Made by a program: the position numbers and the translations under genes. Positions 43,104 to 51,571 of a DNA stretch of 64,000 bases are shown piece by piece (positions within the stretch are counted from its first letter, which is position 1; every line of letters starts with the position of its first letter). A model generated the notes under the pieces. That model was not told where the DNA came from. It saw only the letters and a program-made list of their open reading frames with translations, and made no database searches. This DNA is from an uncultured Flavobacteriaceae bacterium (GTDB lineage: Bacteria; Bacteroidota; Bacteroidia; Flavobacteriales; Flavobacteriaceae), in the NCBI GenBank assembly GCA_947488435.1, contig CANKZG010000001.1, forward strand, positions 2,100,308 through 2,164,307. Reading direction: 5' to 3'.

Positions 43104-44501
43104 ATGATAAAAAAGGCGGTATTTCTTATTTTTTTAATTGCTACATTAGGTTTTTCACAAACATCCGATGAGCAACAGATTAGATCAATTTATGATGCAG
43201 CATTAACCAAAGGCAAAGCCTATGATTGGTTAAATCACCTGTCTAATCAGATTGGAGGGCGTCTTTCAGGTTCTGTGCAAGCACAGCAAGCTGTAGATTA
43301 TACTAAAAAACAATTGGATTCTTTAGGACTAGATAAAGTTTGGTTGCAACCGGTGATGGTACCCAAATGGGTACGAGGTGCTCCGGAATTTGCATATATC
43401 GAAACTTCTCCTGGAGTTACTACAAATGTACCTATCTGTGCATTAGGTGGATCGGTTGAAACACAACTGGGCGGTATAAAAGCAAACATCCTTGAAGTAC
43501 AATCCATTGAGGAACTGGAAACTTTGGGACGAGATAAGATTGAAGGAAAAATAGTCTTTTTCAACCGGCCCATGTCCCCGACGTTAATAAACACTTTTCA
43601 ATCGTATTCGGGATGTGTGGATCAACGTTACTCAGGAGCTGAAGCAGCAGGCAAATATGGAGCCGTAGGTGTAATTGTTCGTTCCATGAACTTAAGATTA
43701 GACGACTTTCCGCATACGGGTTCTATGAGTTACGGAGATACAAATGTCTGGGAGAGAATTCCTGCTGCTGCAATAAGTACAAATGGTGCTGAATTATTAA
43801 GTACTACCTTGAAATTGAATGCAGATACAAAGTTTTTCTTTAGACAGAGTTGTCAACAGTTGAAAGATGTTGAATCGTATAATGTTATTGGAGAAATCAC
43901 AGGAAGTACATATCCAGACGAAATTATGGTTGTAGGAGGACATTTGGATTCTTGGGATTTAGGGGATGGTTCTCATGACGATGGTGCCGGATGTGTACAA
44001 AGTATGGATGTACTTCGTTTGTTAAAAGAAACAGGATATAAACCGCAAAGAACCATTCGAGTTGTTTTATTTATGAATGAAGAAAATGGATTGCGGGGTG
44101 GAAATAAATATGCGGAAGTTGCGAAGAATAAAAATGAGAATCATGTATTTGCCTTGGAAAGCGATTCTGGAGGGTTTACACCAAGGGGTTTTTCATTTGA
44201 TTGCTCAGCGGCTAATTTTCAACGTGTTCAGGAATGGAAAAGTCTTTTTGAGCCTTATCTTATTCATATGTTTGTGAAAGGTGGAGGAGGTGCAGATATC
44301 GGCCCTCTTAAGAACCCTGACATGGTTTTGGCTGGACTTCGACCAGATTCCCAACGTTATTTTGATCACCATCATGCAGAGAATGATACGTTTGAACATG
44401 TGAATAAACGCGAATTAGAATTGGGTGCGGCTACGATGGCTAGCTTAGTGTATCTTTTTGATAAGTATGGAATTATTCCACCAAAAAAGATAAAAGGCTA
44501 G
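43104..44501 (+). CDS. Exported M28 family metallopeptidase (carboxypeptidase Q-like)
   Basis: A signal peptide (MIKKAVFLIFLIATLGFSQ) leads to an M28 peptidase with an inserted PA domain (about 130-220). Zinc ligands are visible in GGHLDSWDLGDGSHDDGAG (His, Asp), MNEENGLRG (Glu pair), LESDSGG and the final HHHAENDTFEHV. These enzymes cleave dipeptides or N-terminal residues in the envelope. Length 465 is normal. It directly follows PPK2, apparently in one transcript, though no functional link is evident. Confidence 0.93.
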   Translation: MIKKAVFLIFLIATLGFSQTSDEQQIRSIYDAALTKGKAYDWLNHLSNQIGGRLSGSVQAQQAVDYTKKQLDSLGLDKVWLQPVMVPKWVRGAPEFAYIETSPGVTTNVPICALGGSVETQLGGIKANILEVQSIEELETLGRDKIEGKIVFFNRPMSPTLINTFQSYSGCVDQRYSGAEAAGKYGAVGVIVRSMNLRLDDFPHTGSMSYGDTNVWERIPAAAISTNGAELLSTTLKLNADTKFFFRQSCQQLKDVESYNVIGEITGSTYPDEIMVVGGHLDSWDLGDGSHDDGAGCVQSMDVLRLLKETGYKPQRTIRVVLFMNEENGLRGGNKYAEVAKNKNENHVFALESDSGGFTPRGFSFDCSAANFQRVQEWKSLFEPYLIHMFVKGGGGADIGPLKNPDMVLAGLRPDSQRYFDHHHAENDTFEHVNKRELELGAATMASLVYLFDKYGIIPPKKIKG

Positions 44502-44597
44502 ATGCAGTGCTGAAAGTTGATTAGTCTTAACGTTAGTCTGTTTATTTTTTGGAGAATTACCAATGGTAAACTACTTTCCCAAACGAAAACAAAATAC

Positions 44598-44605
44598 TAC
44601 CTTTG
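44598..44605 (+). promoter_or_regulatory. -7 element TACCTTTG for the cyclophilin-FKBP gene
   Basis: Exact TAnnTTTG, 24 bases before the ATG at 44630. Confidence 0.6.
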
Positions 44606-44629
44606 CGCCTCAATTAAAGAAAGCAAATT

Positions 44630-45562
44630 ATGCAAGACGGTATCTACGCAAAATTCAATACAACAAAGGGAGAAATTTTAGTAAAGCTTACCCATGATAA
44701 AACCCCGGGAACAGTGGGGAATTTTGTGGCATTAGCTGAAGGAAACATGGAAAATAAAGTGAAACCCCAAGGGAATCGCTATTACGATGGATTGAGTTTT
44801 CACCGAGTAATTCCAGATTTCATGATTCAAGGAGGATGTCCTTTGGGTACAGGTACAGGTGATCCAGGCTATAAGTTTGATGATGAATTTCATCCGGAAT
44901 TAAATCATGCAGAGCCAGGAGTTTTATCAATGGCTAACGCAGGACCTGGAACTAATGGAAGTCAATTTTTTATTACACACGTTCCTACGCCATGGTTGGA
45001 TAATAAACATACTGTTTTTGGACATGTTGCTTCGGGTCAAGAAGTGGTAGATAGTATTGCTCAGGGAGATGCAATAGATAAGGTAGAAATTGTACGGATA
45101 GGGGAAGCTGCGCAGGGATGGAATGCGGTTGAAGCTTTTCGAACTTTTGAAGGCGCCAGGGTAAAACGGATGGAAGCCGAAAAGGCAGCTGCCGCTGCAG
45201 CTTTGGATAAAATTTCTGCAGGATTTGAAGAAACAACAACTGGTTTACGATATAAAATTATTCAAAAAGGCGATGGTGCAAAGGCTGAAAAAGGAAAAAT
45301 TGTAGCTGTACATTATGAGGGTTCTTTGGTTAATGGACAAGTGTTTGATTCGTCCTACAAACGAAAAGAACCAATCGAGTTTCCGTTAGGAGTAGGTCAG
45401 GTAATTGCTGGATGGGATGAAGGGATTAGTTTACTACAAATTGGAGATAAAGCACGCTTTGTAATTCCATCTGAGCTGGGATATGGTAGTAGAGGAGCTG
45501 GAGGGGTTATTCCTCCAAATGCTACTTTAATATTTGATGTAGAGTTAATGGCCGTAAAATAG
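44630..45562 (+). CDS. Cyclophilin-FKBP fusion peptidyl-prolyl isomerase
   Basis: Two unrelated proline isomerases share one 310-residue chain. Residues 1-160 are a cyclophilin with [13 protein letters not shown] (Arg59, Gln67), [14 protein letters not shown] and FGHVASG. A charged Ala-rich linker runs about 165-198. Residues 200-310 are an FKBP domain with [16 protein letters not shown], the pocket Trp262 (VIAGWDEG), [23 protein letters not shown]. No signal peptide, so it is cytosolic. Dual-family immunophilins of this order were described from Flavobacterium. It probably helps protein folding. Confidence 0.94.
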   Translation: MQDGIYAKFNTTKGEILVKLTHDKTPGTVGNFVALAEGNMENKVKPQGNRYYDGLSFHRVIPDFMIQGGCPLGTGTGDPGYKFDDEFHPELNHAEPGVLSMANAGPGTNGSQFFITHVPTPWLDNKHTVFGHVASGQEVVDSIAQGDAIDKVEIVRIGEAAQGWNAVEAFRTFEGARVKRMEAEKAAAAAALDKISAGFEETTTGLRYKIIQKGDGAKAEKGKIVAVHYEGSLVNGQVFDSSYKRKEPIEFPLGVGQVIAGWDEGISLLQIGDKARFVIPSELGYGSRGAGGVIPPNATLIFDVELMAVK

Positions 45563-45592
45563 TCAAATAACACTAGTTCAGAAAGATTTTTT

Positions 45593-45624
45593 AAAAGTAG
45601 GATTATTCGTAATCCTACTTTTTT
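45593..45624 (+). terminator. Terminator of the cyclophilin-FKBP gene
   Basis: Perfect 13-bp arms AAAAGTAGGATTA / TAATCCTACTTTT with a TTCG loop and a forward run of nine T. On the reverse strand it could also end the 30-codon gene at 45659-45751. Confidence 0.9.
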
Positions 45625-45658
45625 TTATAATGGTGCGTTTATTTTCTAAAATTTCTGG

Positions 45659-45751
45659 CTACTTTCGAGATCTTGTTCTATTTACGCTTATAGCAAGTAG
45701 TACAGTATTAATTAGTAGTAAAAGAAAAAGAATACTTAAAAATGTTATCAT
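45659..45751 (-). CDS. Very small membrane protein, 30 aa, related to the 59-aa protein near crcB
   Basis: A 30-codon frame starts MITFLSILFLLLLINTVLLA and ends SVNRTRSRK before TAG. About 16 of the first 25 residues match the 59-aa protein at 30946-31125, including the SVNR after the membrane helix. It lacks that protein's C-terminal tail, so it is either a shorter paralog or a truncated copy. A reverse -7 match (TAAATTTG, 45945-45952) would give a leader of nearly 190 bases. Confidence 0.45.
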   Translation of the reverse strand: MITFLSILFLLLLINTVLLAISVNRTRSRK

Positions 45752-46039
45752 TTGATGTCGTTTATTGATGTTTCGCGTTGATGTTATATATAAATAACAA
45801 CCGCCCTGAGAAAAACCCTACTTTTTATATGAAAAACTTTTAAGAACCCTATATATGTGGAGTGGAAGGAATAGTGTTCAAAAAAAAGTTAATTCAAAAA
45901 ATAGCTTTTCAAAGCGTATTGATTAGTTATTTATAATATGATGACAAATTTAAGAAAGGTTGCGTTAATATGTGAAAAAAATCTGAAATTTTATAAACAT
46001 TAGAATGTTAATAGATTTTATTTTCTACATTATATCATT
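45752..46039. other. AT-rich intergenic region with little recognisable content
   Basis: Together with the stretch before it, about 480 bases separate the FKBP fusion from the lipoprotein gene. Here a GTTATATATAAATAAC palindrome (about 45783-45798), two AACCCTA-like repeats (45813 and 45845 areas) and a reverse TAAATTTG match (45945-45952) are seen. No protein gene longer than 30 codons is supported. Confidence 0.4.
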
Positions 46040-46462
46040 TTAGCTAATTTTTTTGAAACGTTGCCCACAAGGTTCAATACAGGGAAGACTTAAAATAAGT
46101 TCTCCTTCTGTTAGACTAAAAAAGATATTAAAACCTGCGGCATCACCTAATTGTGAACAATTGTCGGGAAGTAAGATCATGGTGGTGATATCGTAAGTGC
46201 CGCTTGTATTTATAGTGCTATCTGTTGTAATCGAATTGCATAAGGCATGGGAAGATACAAAAGACCCGTCAGCATTAAATGTAATTATGGCATCACTATC
46301 AACCGGAATAAACGTACCGCTCCCATCACCTGGATCAGCGAGAACTGCAATTAATTGCCAAGTTCCTAGAAGTGCATTACTTGGATTAGCCGAATTAGTA
46401 TCTTGTTCTGTGCATCCCAGACTAAAAATTAAAGTAATAATTATAAATAGTAACTTTTTCAT
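46040..46462 (-). CDS. Lipocalin-like lipoprotein
   Basis: The lipobox ends at Cys17 (FSLGCTEQ). The mature part opens LLGTWQLIAVLADPGDGSGTF and contains ITFNADGSFVSSHALCN, the usual start of lipocalin-like/DUF4488-type small lipoproteins in Bacteroidetes, then paired cysteines near DNCSQ and PCIEPCGQRF. A small lipid-anchored beta-barrel is expected. Ligand unknown. It follows no close neighbour; cspA lies upstream with its own terminator. Confidence 0.75.
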   Translation of the reverse strand: MKKLLFIIITLIFSLGCTEQDTNSANPSNALLGTWQLIAVLADPGDGSGTFIPVDSDAIITFNADGSFVSSHALCNSITTDSTINTSGTYDITTMILLPDNCSQLGDAAGFNIFFSLTEGELILSLPCIEPCGQRFKKIS

Positions 46463-46536
46463 TTGTCATGCAGTTTAGCCGTCTTTAATAAGATAGTAAA
46501 AAAGTGAGAAAGTTGCGCGAATTGATTTATTGGAAT

Positions 46537-46568
46537 AAAAAAAGCCTATCCAAAAAAGGATAGGCTTT
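46537..46568 (-). terminator. Terminator of the cold-shock gene
   Basis: AAAGCCTATCC (46541-46551) pairs with GGATAGGCTTT (46558-46568); seven T follow on the reverse strand. It lies 26 bases after the cold-shock stop codon. Confidence 0.88.
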
Positions 46569-46593
46569 AAGTCTTAAAGGTGTTGTTGATTTA

Positions 46594-46788
46594 TTAGTCG
46601 ATAACTTTGACGTTTACGGCGTTTAATCCTTTTTTACCTTGTTGTAGTTCAAATTCAACTACATCTCCTTCGCGAATTTCATCGACTAAGCCCGAAATAT
46701 GTACAAAGTGATCTGTTTGTGAACCATCTTCAGTGATGAAACCATATCCTTTGGAATCATTGAAGAATTTTACTGTTCCTTTACTCAT
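46594..46788 (-). CDS. Cold shock protein, CspA family
   Basis: A 64-residue OB-fold nucleic-acid-binding protein. RNP1 appears as KGYGFI (residues 13-18) and RNP2 as HFVHIS (27-32), flanked by GTVKFFN and VEFELQQGKKGLNAVNV. It binds single-stranded RNA and DNA and melts RNA structure. It has its own terminator; a reverse TACCTTTA near 46815 is a one-mismatch -7 candidate. Confidence 0.95.
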   Translation of the reverse strand: MSKGTVKFFNDSKGYGFITEDGSQTDHFVHISGLVDEIREGDVVEFELQQGKKGLNAVNVKVID

Positions 46789-46939
46789 CTTAAATATAAA
46801 AAATTAAATTAAGTGCTAAAGGTACTATTTATCTGTGAGAATGCTTAGATTTTATGTATTTATTTTCTGTAAAACAGTTTTTTTTCGACTAAAAACCTTT
46901 ACTATTTTCACCTTCAAGGTGCCGCTAAAGTTGATTGAC

Positions 46940-47224
46940 TTAAGAAACAGCCAGGATACGTTGTACAGGTAAAATAATAGATTGCTTTAGAATTACCGAT
47001 TTATCCGTAACCCCCCAAATGGTTGTTTCAATCCGTTTTAAACCCTGATTATCCTGAAAAAGCACTTGTACTTTTTGATGTTCTAAGTTCCCTAGTTTCA
47101 TTGCAGTTTTGAGTAATTGGCAACGTTGCTTTTGTGCCGTTTTATCGGAAAGTACATCTTCTTTCGGAAATTTTAAAAATTGTACTTCTTCTTTTTCGAT
47201 ATGTATTATATTGGGATTTATCAT
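46940..47224 (-). CDS. Conserved-looking protein of unknown function, 94 aa
   Basis: A compact 94-residue soluble protein. The first part is acidic and helical (IHIEKEEVQFLKFPKEDVL), then CQLLKTAMKLGNLEHQKVQVLFQDNQGL and a beta-rich end RIETTIWGVTDKSVILKQSIILPVQRI. The second half looks like a small barrel as in SH3/Sm-like folds. I believe similar proteins recur in Flavobacteriaceae but no family name or function is known to me. Confidence 0.68.
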   Translation of the reverse strand: MINPNIIHIEKEEVQFLKFPKEDVLSDKTAQKQRCQLLKTAMKLGNLEHQKVQVLFQDNQGLKRIETTIWGVTDKSVILKQSIILPVQRILAVS

Positions 47225-47390
47225 GTGTATATTGTTTAATTTATAGTTTGGTAGGACTATTTTTAAACAAATTACAGGAGTGATAACGGTTTTAACAGAA
47301 TATGATAATTTTTTAACAATTCTTAATCGCTAAACTGCAGTGATTTTCACGGTATGTCTATAATAAGCGCTTAAGTAGCGACCTTATATT

Positions 47391-49163
47391 TTATTTGGGA
47401 ACATTAATAGGAATTCCTGGTAAGCTAAACGGTAAGTTAATACCAAATGACCAGTAGGGTGTATCTAGGGTTACATTATAATTGATTCCTATACTCAATA
47501 TATCCTTGAAGGCTGTAAACATTAAACCTGCACCAAACTCTGGAGTACCGTCAGTATTAAAGTCAGGAGACGAGATAGCAATTCCAAAACCGAAATCAAC
47601 AAAATCGTTATAAAAGTTAGAATTTCTGGAACCCGCCTTAAGTAATAATGAAACTGCAGGGGCATACAAAAAACGACGGTCTTCAACAGGAGTAAAACCA
47701 TTTTCATTAAACGAGTCTGCTAAAATTATTCCTGCAACTGTTTCGGAACGTAAACCAATAAGCTGCATTCTTAAGAATTGCGATTCCAAAACATGATTGG
47801 TACTGGTAGTAGTTTCAGGATTAGCAGGGTCTTTTTGCGGAATTATAATCACTAAGTCAATTTCCAATGTATCTCCGTTTTGTCGCGGTCCTGCACCTTC
47901 TAAAACAATAACTCCTGAAGCAGGTAAATTATCTAAACTAAATTGCAATACCTCTGTTCCGATTTCTAAGTTTGAATTATAGCGATTTTGTTGATCCTTA
48001 AGAATACCTGTAGCCTGTGCTAAAGCCGTAACTCCTTTACTTATAATACCGTAACAACTATCAAAGTTAACAGCTAGTTCACCCACTTTAGTTCTAAGTT
48101 GAGTGATACTATTCGCAGTCGCGGTGAATTTCTCAAATGATAAGGATGTATTTTTTAAACTATTTACCAACCGTTTAGCATTATCCAGAGCTTCAAAAGG
48201 AGCTGTAATAGACCAATTAGAAACCTCCTGCTTTACAAGAGTGATCAATTCTGTTAGACCAGAATACGATTCAATTATAGCATTGGCTTCTGCTTTCACA
48301 GCTGTCGTTAGATTGCTAACAATATTCGGATCAGTTATAAAAGTCTCAATTTCAGTTTTTAATGTATTGATACAATTTAGATCAGGAAACTTTTCCAGAA
48401 GTTCTGCTTTAAAATTGTTGAAATAGTTAAAAGCTTTTTTGTTGTAATCTGTTGCTTTTTTTTGTAATTCTTTTAGCTGATCGACTTGATCTGCAGATAA
48501 ATTGGTTACCCATCGAGGTACAGTATAAATGTCACTTTCTGTATAGGTGTCAAAACCTCTAATATGGACGCGATTATTACCCAATTTACTTTTCAGATGT
48601 GCCAACATACTGATATTGAAGGTTTGTTCCTTATACGAACTTAGCTCTTCTCTGGCTTGCATTAAATTCTTGTTGAAGTTTGTTAGCAAATAAAACTCCT
48701 TAGTAATTCCGGAATTGGGATTGCTACTTCGTCTTCCATACAAGGTTCTCCACTCATTAAAAATGCCGTTGGCTTCTTCACGGAGGGCAGCATCGCTTAA
48801 AAGAAAATTATAAAAAGAGGTTAACGAAGCATAAAAAGAAGCACGATCTGCTGTATTTAGTGTCTGTTGTTCTAGCCCTTTTAAAATATTTTCTTGATTT
48901 ACTAAAGCTTCCTCCAGCGCATTAATACGCGTTTGTAAGGTGAGTTGATTTGTAAATTGTGGATAATCATTACGAATTTGTTGAATTAGCACATCTTTTG
49001 CAATGCTTATTTCTAACTTACCATTAATATCTACGATTTGTGCTCCGCTTGATGGAATAGCCCTTTTAGTAGTGCCATTAACCTCTTCAATTGTTAAAAT
49101 CTGACCTTGAACGGTTGTTGAAATAAAAAGTATAGCAAGAAATACTAAAGTATAATTTTTCAT
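47391..49163 (-). CDS. Large exported protein of unknown function with outer-membrane-like C-terminus
   Basis: A signal peptide (MKNYTLVFLAILFISTTVQGQ) precedes a long helical region (about 60-400) rich in coiled-coil heptads (TRINALEEALVNQENILKGLEQQTLN; QVDQLKELQKKATDYNKKAFNYF). A beta-rich C-terminal part from about 430 ends in GLMFTAFKDILSIGINYNVTLDTPYWSFGINLPFSLPG. The tail resembles a barrel or surface-exposed fold. No domain family is recognised. It starts 30 bases after a 134-aa gene and probably forms an operon with it. Confidence 0.75.
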   Translation of the reverse strand: MKNYTLVFLAILFISTTVQGQILTIEEVNGTTKRAIPSSGAQIVDINGKLEISIAKDVLIQQIRNDYPQFTNQLTLQTRINALEEALVNQENILKGLEQQTLNTADRASFYASLTSFYNFLLSDAALREEANGIFNEWRTLYGRRSSNPNSGITKEFYLLTNFNKNLMQAREELSSYKEQTFNISMLAHLKSKLGNNRVHIRGFDTYTESDIYTVPRWVTNLSADQVDQLKELQKKATDYNKKAFNYFNNFKAELLEKFPDLNCINTLKTEIETFITDPNIVSNLTTAVKAEANAIIESYSGLTELITLVKQEVSNWSITAPFEALDNAKRLVNSLKNTSLSFEKFTATANSITQLRTKVGELAVNFDSCYGIISKGVTALAQATGILKDQQNRYNSNLEIGTEVLQFSLDNLPASGVIVLEGAGPRQNGDTLEIDLVIIIPQKDPANPETTTSTNHVLESQFLRMQLIGLRSETVAGIILADSFNENGFTPVEDRRFLYAPAVSLLLKAGSRNSNFYNDFVDFGFGIAISSPDFNTDGTPEFGAGLMFTAFKDILSIGINYNVTLDTPYWSFGINLPFSLPGIPINVPK

Positions 49164-49193
49164 TTGGTGATGTATTTTAAAAGGTCCTTAAAT

Positions 49194-49598
49194 TTAATTA
49201 CTGTTTGCTTCGGCTTCTACAAAAAGATGTTCAAGACGTACAAAATCCAAGACCCCATTTTTGTGGACTCTAGAGTTGGCTTCTCGGTCCGGTGTAGTTA
49301 AACAAAAAGCCTTAATTTCTTCGTAAGGAGTATCATGTTGTATAATACCAGCTGCCTCAAGAATTGGTGCGATTTCATCTTTTAAAGTTATATGGTTCGC
49401 AACCCAAAGTACACCTCGGGGTATACCAAGAGGAGAAGTGTCGGCAAGTTCATCTGCTAGTTCAATACCACTTTGTATGGAATCTGAGTCTCCCAAGATA
49501 ATCAAAAGTACTTTTTGGCTATGCAACGCTGCAGAGTATTCTTGCGCTGCGGTAACAGGATCATCTAACGGAATAATAATAGTATTGACTAAAGACAT
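49194..49598 (-). CDS. Unknown protein, 134 aa, first gene of a two-gene unit
   Basis: A soluble alpha/beta protein: strands IIIPLD and KVLLIILGDSDS, helix IQSGIELADELAD, then GVLWVANHITLKDEIAPILEAAGII and an acidic tail. The order suggests a Rossmann-like fold, but no binding motif is clear. No signal peptide. The exported 590-aa gene follows after 30 bases, so a shared role is likely; what it is cannot be said. Confidence 0.65.
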   Translation of the reverse strand: MSLVNTIIIPLDDPVTAAQEYSAALHSQKVLLIILGDSDSIQSGIELADELADTSPLGIPRGVLWVANHITLKDEIAPILEAAGIIQHDTPYEEIKAFCLTTPDREANSRVHKNGVLDFVRLEHLFVEAEANSN

Positions 49599-49828
49599 TT
49601 TTGGCGGTTTTTGGTGTTTGTATTTTTTTAATTCAATATCAAAATAACTATGAGTATCAGAATTCTCTGTAAACGCTATATTTTAAGCGACTTGCAGGAT
49701 TCAATTCGCCCTTAACTTATAAGGGCAATTAATAATCGTTTAGGGGAAAGTTACTACAGCAATATAAGAAAAAACTGTGATAGAGCGACACGTAAATTTT
49801 TAAGAAATAATGATTAAAAAAAGAGATA

Positions 49829-49860
49829 AAAAAAAACCGCTTAGATTTTCTAAACGGTTT
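49829..49860 (-). terminator. Terminator of the peroxiredoxin gene
   Basis: AAACCGCTTAGA (49834-49845) pairs with TCTAAACGGTTT (49849-49860) with one mismatch; nine T follow on the reverse strand. It lies 20 bases after the peroxiredoxin stop. Confidence 0.82.
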
Positions 49861-49880
49861 ATTGTAATCTTGGCAAACAT

Positions 49881-50519
49881 TTATGCCGTTGGATCGGGAG
49901 TCATCCTCAAATAAGGTTTCACTTCTTCGACACCTTTACTGAAAATTTCTTTAGCTTGATCCGTCGGTATTGCAGGACTTACCACCACATCTTCTCCATT
50001 TTTCCAGTTGGCAGGTGTTGCCACCTTATGATATGCTGTGAGTTGCAATGAGTCTATCACCCGAAGCAATTCATGAAAATTACGACCAGTTGATGCGGGA
50101 TACGTTAAGATTAGTTTCACCGAACGATCTGGCGCAATAATAAATACGGAGCGTACAGTTAAATTGTTATCCGCATTTGGATGAATCATATCGTATAGAT
50201 TTGATACGGTCTTATCTTCATCTGCAATAATTGGAAAATTAACAGTGGTATTCTGTGTTTCGTTGATATCTTTAATCCATTCCGAATGTGAGGACACCCC
50301 ATCTACGCTAATCGCAATCATTTTCACGTTGCGTTTGTCGAATTCACCTTTAAATTTTGCCGCAGTTCCTAGCTCTGTGGTGCATACCGGGGTAAAATCT
50401 GCCGGATGAGAAAATAAAATCCCCCAACCATCGCCTAAATAATCGTAAAAATTTAAGGTGCCCTGGGAGGTTTCAGCAGTGAAGTCAGGAGCAGTATCTC
50501 CTAATCGAATTGTTGCCAT
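49881..50519 (-). CDS. 1-Cys peroxiredoxin (Prx6 type)
   Basis: A 212-residue peroxiredoxin reducing peroxides in the cytosol. The peroxidatic cysteine is in HPADFTPVCTTELG (about Cys46), preceded by GWGILFS. The C-terminal extension (TPANWKNGEDVVVSPAI) belongs to the Prx6 group. A resolving Cys in the C-terminal arm is absent, so an external thiol is needed. A strong terminator follows. Confidence 0.95.
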   Translation of the reverse strand: MATIRLGDTAPDFTAETSQGTLNFYDYLGDGWGILFSHPADFTPVCTTELGTAAKFKGEFDKRNVKMIAISVDGVSSHSEWIKDINETQNTTVNFPIIADEDKTVSNLYDMIHPNADNNLTVRSVFIIAPDRSVKLILTYPASTGRNFHELLRVIDSLQLTAYHKVATPANWKNGEDVVVSPAIPTDQAKEIFSKGVEEVKPYLRMTPDPTA

Positions 50520-50651
50520 TTGTTTATTTTTTAAGGTTGAAAAATTGTTTGTTTATTTTAAAAAAATAATAATTCTACAAAGTAAAAATAAATGAGAAGA
50601 AACCTTTTGATTAGCCGTTAAAAGTGTATTAAAGTTTCTTATTTTTATGCC

Positions 50652-51197
50652 ATGGATTCAGCTACACTAGAACAACTAAGATACCCTATTGGTAAATTTA
50701 ATAGACCCCAAAATGTTTCCGACCAATTATTAAAAGATTGGATCGCAATATTAGAATATTTGCCCTCTAAATTGGAAACATTGGTAAAGGATTTAACACC
50801 TGAACAACTGGCAACTCCGTATCGACCTGAGGGATGGACTATTCGGCAATTAATACATCATATTGCTGATAGTCATCATCATAGCTATATTCGTTTCAAA
50901 TGGGCGCTAACCGAAGAACAACCAGTTATTAAGCCATATTTAGAGAAGGGATGGGCAAATCTTTTTGATGCAAAAATGGCACCTATCGATCTTTCTTTAA
51001 ATCACTTGAAAGCGGTTCATGCAAAGCTGGTATATCTCTTAAAAGGGTTATCTAGAACCGATTTGGAACGAAAATTTATACATCCAGATGGCAAAATTGA
51101 AACCCCTTTGACCATCAATATCGGACACTACGCATGGCATGGTTCCCACCATTATGCACATATAGAAAATGCATTAAAGCATAAAGGTTGGTTATAA
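50652..51197 (+). CDS. DinB-superfamily metal-dependent hydrolase/transferase, YfiT/BstA type
   Basis: A four-helix DinB-fold protein of 181 residues. Metal-binding histidines lie in WTIRQLIHHIADSHHHSYIRFK and HYAWHGSHHYAHI. The opening LRYPIGKFNRP and the pattern PYRPEGWT are hallmarks of YfiT/BstA, thought to transfer bacillithiol onto substrates; Bacteroidetes members are named putative metal-dependent hydrolases. Divergent from the peroxiredoxin, which suits a redox context (inference). Confidence 0.9.
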   Translation: MDSATLEQLRYPIGKFNRPQNVSDQLLKDWIAILEYLPSKLETLVKDLTPEQLATPYRPEGWTIRQLIHHIADSHHHSYIRFKWALTEEQPVIKPYLEKGWANLFDAKMAPIDLSLNHLKAVHAKLVYLLKGLSRTDLERKFIHPDGKIETPLTINIGHYAWHGSHHYAHIENALKHKGWL

Positions 51198-51215
51198 GCT
51201 AAGATGATTTAATAG

Positions 51216-51542
51216 TTATATATTGGTTTGTTCACCACCCTCTGGACCATAAAAAATGACCCAAGTTGCAAAATCTTCTGAAAAATTTTCAAAACGATGT
51301 GTTACTCCGGCAGGTACGAATAAAAAATCTCCAGGAGCAAAAGTCATTCTTTTAGCTCCGTTAATAAATTCTCCTTTCCCAGAAATAATTACATACACCT
51401 CGTCTCGCGTATGCGGTTGTTGCAGGTCTATTTTATTTGGTTGATATATTTCTACAGAAAGCGAACCATGAGCGAAAAGTTTTGCAAAAGGTGCACTTTC
51501 TGCTGCTAGTTTTTGTAAAGCTTCTTTTGGGTTTATCTTCAT
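51216..51542 (-). CDS. Cupin-domain protein
   Basis: A small single-cupin protein of 108 residues. Cupin motif 1 appears as QPHTRDEVYVIISGKGEF, and motif 2 as FAPGDFLFVPAGVTHRFENFSEDFA, with candidate metal ligands His, Glu and His. The frame is open to an ATG at 51584 that overlaps the previous gene, but MKINPKEALQKL at 51542 is the more natural start. It is the last gene of the thioredoxin-like/M14 run. Substrate unknown. Confidence 0.85.
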   Translation of the reverse strand: MKINPKEALQKLAAESAPFAKLFAHGSLSVEIYQPNKIDLQQPHTRDEVYVIISGKGEFINGAKRMTFAPGDFLFVPAGVTHRFENFSEDFATWVIFYGPEGGEQTNI

Positions 51543-51571
51543 TGCAGAAATTTTAGCCCTTTCCCTATTAG

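Noticed and set aside
45783-45798. GTTATATATAAATAAC as a regulator binding site
   Set aside because: It is AT-only palindromic in a very AT-rich gap, and no second copy near a related gene was seen.
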